In this document: positions 38,598-47,460 of the stretch, piece by piece
Numbering within the stretch: position 1 is the stretch's first letter
Layout: each line of letters begins with the position of its first letter
Origin: Exilibacterium tricleocarpae
GTDB lineage: Bacteria > Pseudomonadota > Gammaproteobacteria > Pseudomonadales > Cellvibrionaceae
Assembly (NCBI RefSeq): GCF_007004655.1
Contig: NZ_ML660096.1
Span: forward strand, 32,049-96,048
DNA: 64,000 bases
Reading direction: 5' to 3'
Notes under the pieces: model-generated
Told to the model about the DNA's origin: nothing
What the model saw: the letters and a program-made list of their open reading frames with translations, nothing else
The model's database searches: none
Translations under genes and position numbers: made by a program

Positions 38598-39858
38598 CAG
38601 CGATAAAGAAGCCTTTGTCTGGATATGGCTACCAGATGAAACAAAGCCGATAGTGGCCGGAAAGCTGGAAGTTGATAACGGCAATATCCTGTTTAACTAC
38701 GGTAAAAGCTACCTTGAACGGGTTGGTGATAGCAGTTCTAAAAATCCTGCCATCTCGATCTATGAGCCGGAATTGCCGTTGCAGACCGGGGTGCTTCCCC
38801 TTCCCGAAAACTTGACTATGCCCGGTTGTATCCGGGATTCCGCCCCCGATGCATGGGGGCGGCGCGTAATTATTAATAAGAAGTTGGGCCTCAAGGGTGC
38901 TGACACGGATACAGCAGAGCTAAATGAACTGACCTACCTGCTGGAATCCGGCTCTGACCGGATCGGTGCGCTCGATTTTCAGAACTCACCATCTGAGTAC
39001 GCACCACGTGCTGCGAGTAACGTCAGCCTGGAAGAACTGATCGAATCTGCCGAACGGGTGGAAAAAGGCGTCCCCCTAACGCCGGAACTGGACCAGGCAT
39101 TGTTCCATGGCAGCTCTATCGGTGGCGCTCGACCAAAAGCGTTGATCCAGGATCAGGACAATAAATATGTGGCCAAGTTTTCATCCAGCGCCGATCTCTA
39201 CAGTGTCGTCAAAGCTGAATTCATCGCAATGCGGCTGGCGGCTTTGGCCGGACTGGATGTCGCGCCTGTTAAGTTGGCAAAAGCAGCGAATAAAGATGTA
39301 CTCCTGATTGAGCGGTTTGATCGGGTACAAAAGGATAATGGGTGGGCGCGAAAGGCCATGATTTCAGCGCTCACGATATTCGGTCTCAATGACTTGATGG
39401 CGCGTTACGCCAGTTATGAAACCTTGGCTGAAATCATTCGCTACCGTTTTACCGATCCGAAAGATACGCTGAAAGAGCTGTTCTCCCGCCTCGTCTTCAA
39501 TATTCTGTGCGGAAATACAGACGACCATGCACGAAACCATGCGGCGTTCTGGAACGGAGCAGAGCTGACTCTGACGCCTGCCTATGATATTTGTCCGCAA
39601 GGTCGCACTGGCAACGAAGCTTCGCAAGCCATGCTGATCTCCGGCAACAATAATCTGAGCCAGTTGAAAACCTGTCTTGAGGCCGCGCATAACTTCTTAT
39701 TGTCCGAGAGAGAAGCACGAGATGTATTCGGAAATCTAATCGCTGCCATTGAAACAAATTGGGAGGCTGTTTGCGAAGTCGCTGAGTTGAATGAAGTTGA
39801 CAAGAAACTTCTTTGGGGAAGGCAGTTTTTAAACGTCTATTCGACCGCCATAGAATAG
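38587..39858 (+). CDS. hipA: HipA-type serine/threonine kinase toxin
   Basis: A 423-residue toxin kinase. In E. coli, HipA phosphorylates glutamyl-tRNA synthetase. An N-terminal domain (about 1-95) with MPGCIRDSAPDAWGRRVI is followed by the kinase core. Visible motifs are SSIGGARPKALIQ (phosphate loop), KFSSSADLYSVVKAEF, the catalytic NTDDHARNHAAF (about 308-320) and the metal-binding AYDICP (about 331-336). All key residues seem present, so it is probably active. It is translated with hipB by overlap. Confidence 0.92.
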   Translation: MTSSSDKEAFVWIWLPDETKPIVAGKLEVDNGNILFNYGKSYLERVGDSSSKNPAISIYEPELPLQTGVLPLPENLTMPGCIRDSAPDAWGRRVIINKKLGLKGADTDTAELNELTYLLESGSDRIGALDFQNSPSEYAPRAASNVSLEELIESAERVEKGVPLTPELDQALFHGSSIGGARPKALIQDQDNKYVAKFSSSADLYSVVKAEFIAMRLAALAGLDVAPVKLAKAANKDVLLIERFDRVQKDNGWARKAMISALTIFGLNDLMARYASYETLAEIIRYRFTDPKDTLKELFSRLVFNILCGNTDDHARNHAAFWNGAELTLTPAYDICPQGRTGNEASQAMLISGNNNLSQLKTCLEAAHNFLLSEREARDVFGNLIAAIETNWEAVCEVAELNEVDKKLLWGRQFLNVYSTAIE

Positions 39859-39879
39859 CACTGCTCCGTAAAAATAAAT

Positions 39880-40047
39880 TCACGCCTGCCGTCTCGATTC
39901 AACCCATTCGACGACGGCATCTTCATACCAGCCCGCGGAACGGGAGCCAGCCAGCTTTACCTGTTTGGGAAACTTCTCTTTTGACATCTGGAGGTAAATG
40001 GTTGAACGGGATAGCCCGGTCATTTCCATAACCTCTTTCAGCCTCAT
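39880..40047 (-). CDS. AlpA-family excisionase/regulator
   Basis: A 55-residue protein, MRLKEVMEMTGLSRSTIYLQ with further FPKQVKLAGSRSAGWYEDAVVEWVESRR. This is the AlpA/MerR-like winged HTH found in P4-like and CP4-57-like elements, where it activates or assists excision. It faces hipA tail to tail, 21 nt away. Its presence, with the integrase fragment, supports an origin of the segment as an integrative element. No -35/-10 pair was examined in detail. Confidence 0.85.
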   Translation of the reverse strand: MRLKEVMEMTGLSRSTIYLQMSKEKFPKQVKLAGSRSAGWYEDAVVEWVESRRQA

Positions 40048-40228
40048 TCTTAAGCCCATTTGGCCTCTTCTGGCTCCTTAGTGGAATTCTATGTCTGAGT
40101 ATCGACATGTAGCACCGAAATTCAAAACGCCAGGGTTAAATAAATGTGATTACTCCAGAGGTAGACTTGGATAAACTCGGGGGCAGGAGAGCGCGTATAA
40201 TTTTATCAGTAGAGGATATGGAGATTTA

Positions 40229-40480
40229 ATGGAACCTCAAATAAAAACGTTTAGCCAGTGGAAACCGCAACCGTTAAAAATACTGGGAAAATATTATACG
40301 TAATCGCTTAAGCGAGTGGGCAAGGCTACTATCGTTGATCGGGCGGCACTAGCCCATTTCGAAGATGGCGGCGATAGCGATACCAATTTAAATTCTTCAA
40401 AAATTAGACTGCGCATACTGAAAGCCCAAAAAAATGGATGGACAAAGTTTCCAGATATTTTGAAGCGGCAAAAACGATAA
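40229..40480 (+). pseudogene. Interrupted small gene of unknown function
   Basis: An 84-codon frame from ATG 40229 with one in-frame TAA after 22 codons (MEPQIKTFSQWKPQPLKILG, then stop). It continues in the same frame with VGKATIVDRAALAHFEDGGD and RILKAQKNGWTKFPDILKRQKR. It may be a broken regulator or phage-type gene; family not recognised. Confidence 0.45.
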
Positions 40481-40685
40481 GGATGCCTTTTGGTTTTGCC
40501 TTTTACCCACTGAGATCACTATCGACTATCCGGAATACGGCGCCTAAATCAACTGTCTACACCACACTGTCCTGAAAAAACGATGTTTATTGTTACCACT
40601 ATTGAAGGACATCGATGATAAGAAAAGCATTGGTGATGAATGTAGTCTCAAATGGTTAATGAAGGTTTATTAAGGGAGAAATACT

Positions 40686-41639
40686 ATGAAATCCGCTTTT
40701 ACTATGACAGCCCCGGTGAGTGTAGCAATAGCACTGGCCTGGTTTAATCAAAGCGCGGTGGCGGCGCCAAACGCTTTGCAGGAGCTGGAATCCGCCTGCG
40801 GTGTCGACCGGACGCTGGCGGTGGTGCGCACCGAGCGTGATGATCGCTATATTTTTTGTGCCGGTGAGGACACCGTTAACGTGATTGAATTACAACGCGA
40901 TGACGGCGAGTCCCGGAGTCGACTAACGCGCTTCGAAAGTGCCGATAAGTTGTTTTTTCAACTGGTGCCCAGTGCTGTGGACATACCAATGTCTGTCCTG
41001 GCAAGCTTGAGGTTGGAGGGTACGGCACCGGCACAGCCATGGGTACTCGATATGGCCGACGACTCGACGCTACGGCAAAGTGCCGGTAAGGGTAAGGTGG
41101 CGGCAAGTGGTGGTGCTGCCTTCGCGAGTTGTGCGGCGCCCTCGCTAGGACTGGATGTGAAGGAGGAATTTTTTAATGACTATACCTTTTGCGACCACGT
41201 AGCCGTCGGTTCTGCGTACTCCAATTTACCCAGCTGGCACGCCTCTGGTGCCAGTTTTCTGCACGCGCTGGGACAGCTTTCGCCCAGCCACGCGGGTCCT
41301 CATGAGCCGTGGAAGCAGTGGTTTGCGGATGAAGACGAAGAGGGCGATGCCCGCTTTGCCCGGGCGCGGGTGCGTTCCTGCGGCGGCACGACACGACTGC
41401 GTACCTGGCACAAAGCTTCGGCCACCACCGGGTCCTGGAATAAGGTAGGCGATATCGATATTCCGTCGGGCTGGATCGGCACGCAGCAGCTGTTCGGCAA
41501 TCCACAGCATAGTTTATGGATGGGTTATGACCACGACGACTTTTGGTTTCGCAGCGATCCTTACGCCGGTGCCAGCATCGGCTCACTCCACTACTATGCG
41601 AAATACGCTTGGGGGGTTAACTGCGATCTAATACAGTAG
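40686..41639 (+). CDS. Exported protein of unknown function
   Basis: A 317-residue protein. The signal peptide MKSAFTMTAPVSVAIALAWF ends near AVAAP (residue about 27). The mature part has several cysteines (ACGVD, FCAGED, ASCAAP, FCDH, RSCGG, GVNCDLI) that could form disulfides, and an aromatic/glycine-rich C-terminus (HSLWMGYDHDDFWFRSDPYAGASIGSLHYY). Start is preceded by AAGGGAG. It is the last gene before the second nrtS-ssrA block and belongs to the island. No family recognised. Confidence 0.65.
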   Translation: MKSAFTMTAPVSVAIALAWFNQSAVAAPNALQELESACGVDRTLAVVRTERDDRYIFCAGEDTVNVIELQRDDGESRSRLTRFESADKLFFQLVPSAVDIPMSVLASLRLEGTAPAQPWVLDMADDSTLRQSAGKGKVAASGGAAFASCAAPSLGLDVKEEFFNDYTFCDHVAVGSAYSNLPSWHASGASFLHALGQLSPSHAGPHEPWKQWFADEDEEGDARFARARVRSCGGTTRLRTWHKASATTGSWNKVGDIDIPSGWIGTQQLFGNPQHSLWMGYDHDDFWFRSDPYAGASIGSLHYYAKYAWGVNCDLIQ

Positions 41640-41679
41640 CCATTCGCACTCCCAAACTACAGGGGGCGTTAATGGATAA

Positions 41680-41883
41680 ATGCAACGGTCCGGCATCTAC
41701 CTCAGCGCCCTGAAAGTCGCCGTCCTGGTGGGCACCCTGCTGGCGGCGATTAATTACGGCGACAGGCTTGTGGCCGGCACCATGGGCAGCGGCGACTGGA
41801 TCAGGCTGCTGCTCACCTAGGTGGTGCCCTTTGCAGTGTCTCTGTATTCGGCTGACAAGGCGCTGCGCCTTCAGAACCGATAA
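41680..41883 (+). pseudogene. nrtS: nrtS-like gene with premature stop (copy 2)
   Basis: Starts with a normal ATG (MQRSGIYLSALKVAVLVGTL) but TAG at 41818-41820 replaces the TAC found in copy 1, next to a one-codon CTG insertion. The remaining frame reads VVPFAVSLYSADKALR to TAA 41883. The 3' half is almost identical to copy 1 at 27521, while the first 40 bases differ much more. The two copies are thus damaged at opposite ends. Confidence 0.7.
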
Positions 41884-41987
41884 ATTGCGCTAACCTTTTG
41901 ATATCAAATTGGTTTATAATTGCCGGCCACCTGCAACGCGGGCCGGTTTTAGCGGTCTAATCAGGCGGATAACAGGTAACACTCTAC

Positions 41988-42344
41988 GGGGGCGATTTGG
42001 ATTCGACGCCGGTGACAAAACCCAAGGTGCATGTCGTGATGGCAGCCAATCACGTTAATCCAAAGCTGTAACTTACTAGTTGCCAACGACGACAACTACG
42101 CTTTAGCGGCCTAAACCCCGCTAACAGTCACCAACGGATGCTTGTAAACGGAACGTGACTGTCAGACAGAACAAGCTCGCAGCAAAGCCCGCCCGAGGTG
42201 GCGCTGTTAAACACTGATTCGGGATCGCGCTTAACGTCCTGCCCGTCGGGCTGTTGAGGGCTAAATCAATTGACGGAATCTAAGCATGTAGAGCCACGGG
42301 CGGAGTGCTGACGGACGGGGGTTCAACTCCCCCCGCCTCCACCA
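41988..42344 (+). ncRNA. ssrA: Transfer-messenger RNA, second complete copy
   Basis: 357 nt, the same length and tag (ANDDNYALAA) as the copy at 27826, with all ends, T arm and ACCA intact. By eye it differs at three places: 42042 (g), 42256 (g) and 42296 (a). The promoter block with TATAAT is duplicated too. Both copies look functional. A full duplicate of ssrA is unusual; islands normally restore only a 3' fragment. Confidence 0.95.
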
Positions 42345-42353
42345 ATTCAAGAA

Positions 42354-42382
42354 GGTCAACCATTCTCGGTTGGCCTTTTTTA
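42354..42382 (+). terminator. Intrinsic terminator of ssrA copy 2
   Basis: GGTCAACC and GGTTGGCC form an 8-bp stem (one G-T pair) with a 6-nt loop and a long T run. It has the same position as the copy 1 terminator but a different stem sequence, so the two downstream regions are not a recent duplication. Confidence 0.9.
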
Positions 42383-42731
42383 TTTTCTGCCATCGCGTGC
42401 TGTTGCGGGTTTTAGCGAAGCCTTGCGGACTTCCCCGACCTCACTATTCAATCGAACTTTCAGCAAAAACTGCTCTCTGCGGCCGGATATTCTCTACACG
42501 TTTCGTCTGTTTCCTCCGCTGAAGTCCGTCACTAGAATGATTTTTTTCCTTTAAAATCCGCCATAAACTAAAGCAAGATTTGCCTTTGCACCCTCCTTGG
42601 CAATCCTCGACAACTTCTGATAATCCATAACCCTCCCAATCTGCCCATAAACTGCGCCACCACACTGGCGCAGTTTAAAGAACTGCGCCATAATTGCGCC
42701 ATCAACCCATAAAACTGCGCCAAACATTGCC
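42383..42731 (+). promoter_or_regulatory. Fic gene leader with inverted and repeated operator (AAACTGCGCCA)
   Basis: 349 bases without a gene. At 42649-42659 and 42666-42676, AAACTGCGCCA and TGGCGCAGTTT are perfect 11-bp arms with a 6-nt spacer. Three more direct half-sites follow at about 42681, 42692 and 42711, the last 10 nt before the Fic ATG. The likely ligand is the winged-helix N-terminus of the Fic protein itself (autoregulation, inferred). The relic at 37322 keeps one half-site. Confidence 0.75.
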
Positions 42732-44090
42732 ATGCATGCGTTAACCGATCTACTCCAATCCATCCAGGACGCCCCCGGCGGTCTGTCCCTCGCCGACCTG
42801 CTGACACAACACCCGGATATTGCTCGCAGAACGGCACAAAGGTGGGTCAGCCAACTGATCGCCGACGGTAGGATAGTTGCACGAGGAGAAGGCCGAGCCC
42901 GTAGATATCTCGCGGTAAAGACAGCAATAGTGGGAGATACCGAAGCCAAACGAGATATGTTTCCCGGCTATATCCCCGTCTCCGCGGACAGCCGGGACAT
43001 ACTGGCCTATGTTGACCAACCCATCGAGGCGCGTAAACCAGTGGGCTACCAGCAGGACTTTCTGGAGGCCTACCAACCTAACCAGACGTGGTATTTACCC
43101 GAGCCACTACGACGCCAGTTGCGAAAAATGGGCGATACCGGGCAAGCGCAACTACCGGCCGGAACTTATGGTCGAGCCATCCTCAACCGCCTGTTGATCG
43201 ACCTGTCGTGGGCATCGAGTCATTTGGAGGGCAACACTTATACGCGCCTGGACACACGCGAGCTGATCGAGCACGGCAGAGCAGCCCAAGGCAAAGCAGC
43301 CATCGAAACCCAGATGATCCTGAACCACAGAGCCGCAATCGAACTGTTGATTGAGAACGCCGATACCGTGGAGTTCAACCGCTACACCCTCCTCAATCTA
43401 CACAGCGCACTGGCGGAAAATCTGTTGCCCAATCCCGCTGACGAAGGTCGAGTCCGCCAGCATGCTGTCGAAATCGGCCAGAGCGTGTATCGACCGCTCT
43501 CGGTACCCACGCAGATCAGCGAAATGCTGGATATGGTGCTGGAGAAAGCCTGCCAAATTGACGATCCATTCGAGCAGTCTTTCTTCGCTATGGTACACCT
43601 ACCCTACCTGCAGCCATTCGCCGACGTAAACAAACGCACCTCCAGACTCGCCGCCAACTTACCGCTGATCCAAGCCAATTTATGCCCGTTGACCTTCCTT
43701 GACGTACCGGATCAGGCATACAACCGCGGGGTCCTGGGCGTGTACGAACTGACGCGGACAGAACTGTTGCGCGACCTTTATGTCTGGGCCTACGAGCGCT
43801 CTACACAAGAGTACTTGGCTATCAAACAGGATTTGGCTGAGCCTGACCCCCTGCGGCTGGCTTACCGGGATGTTATCAAACAGGTTATCCGCGATGTGGT
43901 TAAACACCCTAACCAGGAGGCACTAGCCGTCATCCAACAAAATCTTGAGCAACAGGTCGCCGAAGCAGATCGTGGCGATATCGAAGCTCTTGTAATTGAT
44001 GAGCTCCGACGGCTACATGAGGGTGTATTGGCTCGATACGGGCTACGCCCTTCAGAGTTTGTCCAATGGAAAACACGTCAAAGCCAGTGA
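42732..44090 (+). CDS. Fic-domain protein with N-terminal winged helix
   Basis: A 452-residue protein. The N-terminus (about 1-65) is a DNA-binding winged helix (ADLLTQHPDIARRTAQRWVSQLIADGRIVARGEGRARRYL). A conserved Fic N-domain contains SWASSHLEGNTYTRLDTRELI, whose S-x-x-E-G-N resembles the inhibitory alpha-inh motif. The active-site loop reads QPFADVNKRTSRLAAN (about 293-308): the usual first histidine of HPFxxGNGR is glutamine and GNG is VNK. So classical AMP transfer is doubtful. Such variants form a known subgroup. The C-terminus is helical. Decayed relatives lie at 37322 and 60241. Confidence 0.88.
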   Translation: MHALTDLLQSIQDAPGGLSLADLLTQHPDIARRTAQRWVSQLIADGRIVARGEGRARRYLAVKTAIVGDTEAKRDMFPGYIPVSADSRDILAYVDQPIEARKPVGYQQDFLEAYQPNQTWYLPEPLRRQLRKMGDTGQAQLPAGTYGRAILNRLLIDLSWASSHLEGNTYTRLDTRELIEHGRAAQGKAAIETQMILNHRAAIELLIENADTVEFNRYTLLNLHSALAENLLPNPADEGRVRQHAVEIGQSVYRPLSVPTQISEMLDMVLEKACQIDDPFEQSFFAMVHLPYLQPFADVNKRTSRLAANLPLIQANLCPLTFLDVPDQAYNRGVLGVYELTRTELLRDLYVWAYERSTQEYLAIKQDLAEPDPLRLAYRDVIKQVIRDVVKHPNQEALAVIQQNLEQQVAEADRGDIEALVIDELRRLHEGVLARYGLRPSEFVQWKTRQSQ

Positions 44091-44116
44091 CGAGAATAGC
44101 ATGCTCAGTTTTTGGG

Positions 44117-44147
44117 AAAAATGAGAACCAGTGAGGGACTGGCTCTC
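44117..44147 (-). terminator. Intrinsic terminator of the amidohydrolase gene
   Basis: On the minus strand a 10-bp stem (GAGAGCCAGT/ACTGGTTCTC, one mismatch) with a 5-nt loop is followed by ATTTTTCCC. It lies about 50 nt past the amidohydrolase stop and also separates it from the convergent Fic gene. Confidence 0.75.
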
Positions 44148-44195
44148 GATGGTTAACTACCAAACAATGCTATCAGGACAAGTCGAGGCGACGAT

Positions 44196-45380
44196 CTACA
44201 AGGAGTACAGCTTCGCTACGTTGGTACGAGTGATTTTATCACGAGTCTCCGGGCTGTAGTTCTCAAACATCTCGTCGAGGACTTGGCTTGAACACGGCCA
44301 GGTGGAGTCGGTGTGGGGATAGTCGGACCCCCAGAGCAGTGTGTCTTCGCCGATCGTCTCGCACGTTTTCAGCGCGGTGGTGTCGTCTTCGATGGTAGCG
44401 TAAAACTGCCGCTTCCATATCTCAAGCACATCGACAGGCTCAGGAGTACCTGATGGGTTTCCACCGTATTCACGTGCCCAACCCTGTTGCACCTTGTCGA
44501 GCCAGTGCGCAACCCACCCGGCGTTGAACTCGGCAAGTACAAATTTCAACTTGGGATATTTGGCGCAAACACCTCGGACCATAAGTTCGACCATTGTGTC
44601 GTGAATAAGCGCAGGAGAACCGGCATACTGGACGATCGGGTCGCGCTTCAGGCTAACCTGTACCCATTCAGGTATATGAGACATACAGGCGACATGGAAT
44701 GCTACGGGAAGACCGGCCTCCTCAGCAAGCGCCCACATTGGGTCATACTCTTCGTCGCAATAGCGGCGGCCTTCGGGCGCATTGGATGGTATCACGATGC
44801 CCTTGAAGCCGAGTTTGATCACCCGCTCGAGTTCGGCCACCGCGACGTCGGGCCTCTGCACAGGCAGTGCCGCCAGCCCCACGAGGCGCCCCTTGGAAGC
44901 CACCTGCTGGTTATGCATCCAATCATTGAAATTCTGCTGTAAAGCAACTAGTAGGTCGAGGTTGGTTAGGCTGAACATAGGGAACCAACCGGGGTATAGG
45001 ATCTCAGCGGAAATACCATCGATATCTTGATCATCGGGGCGGCGCGCGCCATCGACGAGACCTGCGCGCATCGCTGCGTAGCCACCTGTAAAGTAGGCCT
45101 GGATCTCGGGGTCATTAAGCGAACCGGCGCTGGGTTTGCTCGCATGCTTTCGCGGAAGCGGAGTTTCATAGTCGAGCCGCGTCCCAGCCAGGGCCATCAC
45201 AGCCACGTTGCGGGAACGCTTCGGATTGTTCGGAATGACAATAGAGTCGCCCTGGCCTTCAGTGTGAACAACGCGCGGGGCATCGTCGCCAAAGCGTTCG
45301 ACCAGTCCTTCAAACACTTCGGGTGTTTCCATGGCATGCGAATCGGCGGAAATGGGTCGTGGATCATTAAGGAGTGTCAT
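44196..45380 (-). CDS. Amidohydrolase family 2 (ACMSD-like TIM-barrel hydrolase/decarboxylase)
   Basis: A 394-residue metal-dependent hydrolase or decarboxylase related to 2-amino-3-carboxymuconate semialdehyde decarboxylase. The N-terminal metal motif is ISADSHAMETP (D-x-H). Other conserved points are GLAALPVQRPDVAVAELER, the barrel histidine in VAFHVAC, and the aspartate in LLWGSDYPHTDSTWP. Start ATG 45380 has AAGGA upstream. The promoter overlaps the TGAACATGTTCA palindrome. Substrate unknown; the neighbours suggest a carboxylated aromatic or ring-cleavage intermediate. Confidence 0.88.
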   Translation of the reverse strand: MTLLNDPRPISADSHAMETPEVFEGLVERFGDDAPRVVHTEGQGDSIVIPNNPKRSRNVAVMALAGTRLDYETPLPRKHASKPSAGSLNDPEIQAYFTGGYAAMRAGLVDGARRPDDQDIDGISAEILYPGWFPMFSLTNLDLLVALQQNFNDWMHNQQVASKGRLVGLAALPVQRPDVAVAELERVIKLGFKGIVIPSNAPEGRRYCDEEYDPMWALAEEAGLPVAFHVACMSHIPEWVQVSLKRDPIVQYAGSPALIHDTMVELMVRGVCAKYPKLKFVLAEFNAGWVAHWLDKVQQGWAREYGGNPSGTPEPVDVLEIWKRQFYATIEDDTTALKTCETIGEDTLLWGSDYPHTDSTWPCSSQVLDEMFENYSPETRDKITRTNVAKLYSL

Positions 45381-45467
45381 AGCAGTTCCTTCGTGGTAAT
45401 TGTCTTAGGTGGTAGTGTCGCCTATCTAAATCATGGATCTCTACCGGCATGGTTGGCCTGATGCTGA

Positions 45468-45497
45468 ATAATATGAACATGTTCAACTAATTGTCAA
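45468..45497 (-). promoter_or_regulatory. Promoter of amidohydrolase gene with palindromic operator
   Basis: On the minus strand TTGACA (45497-45492) and TATTAT (45473-45468) have an 18-nt spacer. The perfect palindrome TGAACATGTTCA (45474-45485) fills the part of the spacer next to -10. Such placement suits a repressor. Confidence 0.85.
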
Positions 45498-45665
45498 GTG
45501 CCAATCTCGACTCCATCGCGCGTCTATCAGATGAATCCGGTGCTATGTTTGTGATATTTGTTGACCCTCCAGCATCAGGAACAGGAACAGGTAATTCACC
45601 CGTGTTTCTGGGGAGAGAATAGACGAGCTTTAGTTGCAGAATCCCGTCAGGTTGGTTCAGCGATG

Positions 45666-45925
45666 TCATGGCAAGTTAGCTCGGAGCCGTAGCCACAGGG
45701 GCTGAGCTGCAATCGTTTGCTCAGCAACACTATCATCTACGCAATACCAAATGGGCCAGAGCGCCTGTAACAAGTCACTCAGACTGCCCAAACAGGAATA
45801 CACAGTGCTCACCGACATATCGACAAGCTGCGCCACCACGCACGCGCAAACAGATACGTTAGTGACGCCATGTTCCGTGCAGAGCCTGGTCGCCGCCTCG
45901 CGGATGTATGGCGAATAGTTCTGCG
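45666..45925 (-). pseudogene. Relic of a TetR-family regulator
   Basis: About 85 codons read without a stop: YIREAATRLCTEHGVTNVSV, then SVSTVYSCLGSLSDLLQALW. This aligns with IREAALRLRAKH and ISVGTFYTYYENLADLAQALW of the TetR protein at 58556. There is no start codon, and the frame ends at TGA 45666 after about 85 codons, so the ligand-binding domain is lost. It lies directly behind the MFS gene. A short frame at 45487-45669 beyond it shows no features. Confidence 0.8.
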
Positions 45926-47422
45926 CTATTCGTCGGTTAAGGCAGGTACAGGCATGGGTGTAGCGGTACGCTCCCGCAGCTGTCTTTGGATTTCTGCCAC
46001 CTTGGCACGATTGAGTTTGTAGCCCATTAAACAGATAAAACCCGGAATCGCCAACATGGCTGCAACCGGACCTGACATAATACCAAGCGAAAGAATGGTC
46101 TCAGCTGGAATGTCCGCCGAGGTTTTTATCGCCTCACCCGTCGGCCAGGCAATAAGCGTGAGCATAAACCCAGCCAAAAGGGAGCCTAATGCTCCCATGC
46201 ATTTGCCCGCGAACGATACGGCCGCGAACAACACACCTTCCTGACGCCGACCCACCTCTAGCTCATATTCATCGGCGATGTCGGCCATAGTGGTACTCAC
46301 ACCAACCACCACCTGTGCAAAGGCTGCTCCCAATATGAGATAGATCACAGACAACATAACGGCGACAGCCCAGGTGCCCTTGGCTGGTGCGATGCCGATT
46401 AAAAAAAGGATGACAGGCAGTGCATGTAGCAACATCCAGAAAACGCCCCCAACAATCATCGCGTTGCGTTTGTCGAGGCGGGCAAACAGTCGGGTCGAAA
46501 CCATGTATCCGAGCACGCTGCCTGCAGGCCCCATGAGCATAACCGTTAGAATTTGGAAGCGTGCGAGTTCCCAGAAAAAAGTGAAGATATAGAGTTGGCT
46601 TGCCACCCCCAAGCCAAACGTGGTGATAATGATAATATAGCTCACCATCAGCCAGCGAAATGAACGGTTTTTGAGCGTAGCGATACCCTCGATCAAAATA
46701 TCGTAAGGACGCATTTTGTCGGCCTCAGCTGGCGGCTTCGGCAGATAGGGAATACGACTACGGGTCCCCCACCCGCTAATCAACACCGTCACGCAACTGA
46801 TCAGCGCTAAGATCATCGCGAAGGGTGGATAGGCTGCGCTATTGAGCTGACCATTCTCAAACTCCGGCGTCGGCGCGAAGAACACACCAAAACCAAGACC
46901 GTAGACAATCAAATAACCGCTAACGGATAGAATTTGGCGAATGGCGACCAGTGTGGTTCTCTCATCGTAGTCCTCAGAGAGCTCAGCCCCAAGCGCGAGA
47001 TGAGGCACATGATATAGCGTCATGGCGCCCCGGGTTAAGACCGTAAATGTCAGCATCCAAGCAAACAAAGCAGCATCGCCACCGTTGATCGCAAAAGATG
47101 CCGGAGCAAAGAGAAAGTAAAGTGATACTGCCAGCGGTACCGCAGAGGCGTACATGAACGGGTGGCGACGCCCAAGTGGGCTGCGCCAGCGATCTGAAAT
47201 CGTACCAATCATCGGATCAGTAACGGCATCGAAGATCAGTGAAACCGCGATGGCCAGCCCCGCGCTTTCCGCCGGAAGCCCGAGCACCTGGTTGTAGTAA
47301 AACAACAAGAACGCCGAAAAACTACTGTTCTTAATGCCTTCAGCCATTTGGCCAATGCCAAAACTCCACTTCACCCCGTGGGACAAGGTGGTCTTATTAG
47401 CTGCTACGCCAAAATCTGCCAT
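45926..47422 (-). CDS. MFS transporter of the GPH (glycoside-pentoside-hexuronide) cation symporter type
   Basis: A 498-residue inner-membrane symporter with 12 expected membrane segments. The start is ATG 47422 (MADFGVAANKTTLSHGVKWSFGIGQMAEG) behind GGGAGGGGAA. The GPH signature is clear: FDAVTDPMIGTISDRWRSPLGRRHPFMY (about 60-87). A second family feature is MTLYHVPHLALGAELSEDYDERTTLVAIRQ. The promoter carries the regulon palindrome. It probably imports a compound hydrolysed by the nearby esterases or amidohydrolase; substrate not predictable. Confidence 0.9.
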   Translation of the reverse strand: MADFGVAANKTTLSHGVKWSFGIGQMAEGIKNSSFSAFLLFYYNQVLGLPAESAGLAIAVSLIFDAVTDPMIGTISDRWRSPLGRRHPFMYASAVPLAVSLYFLFAPASFAINGGDAALFAWMLTFTVLTRGAMTLYHVPHLALGAELSEDYDERTTLVAIRQILSVSGYLIVYGLGFGVFFAPTPEFENGQLNSAAYPPFAMILALISCVTVLISGWGTRSRIPYLPKPPAEADKMRPYDILIEGIATLKNRSFRWLMVSYIIIITTFGLGVASQLYIFTFFWELARFQILTVMLMGPAGSVLGYMVSTRLFARLDKRNAMIVGGVFWMLLHALPVILFLIGIAPAKGTWAVAVMLSVIYLILGAAFAQVVVGVSTTMADIADEYELEVGRRQEGVLFAAVSFAGKCMGALGSLLAGFMLTLIAWPTGEAIKTSADIPAETILSLGIMSGPVAAMLAIPGFICLMGYKLNRAKVAEIQRQLRERTATPMPVPALTDE

Positions 47423-47460
47423 CAGCTTCCCCTCCCTTATTGTCTCGAAGACGGTGCCCA

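Noticed and set aside
39923..40108. 61-codon minus-strand frame overlapping alpA
   Set aside because: Another frame of the same strand gives the clear AlpA protein (39880-40047).
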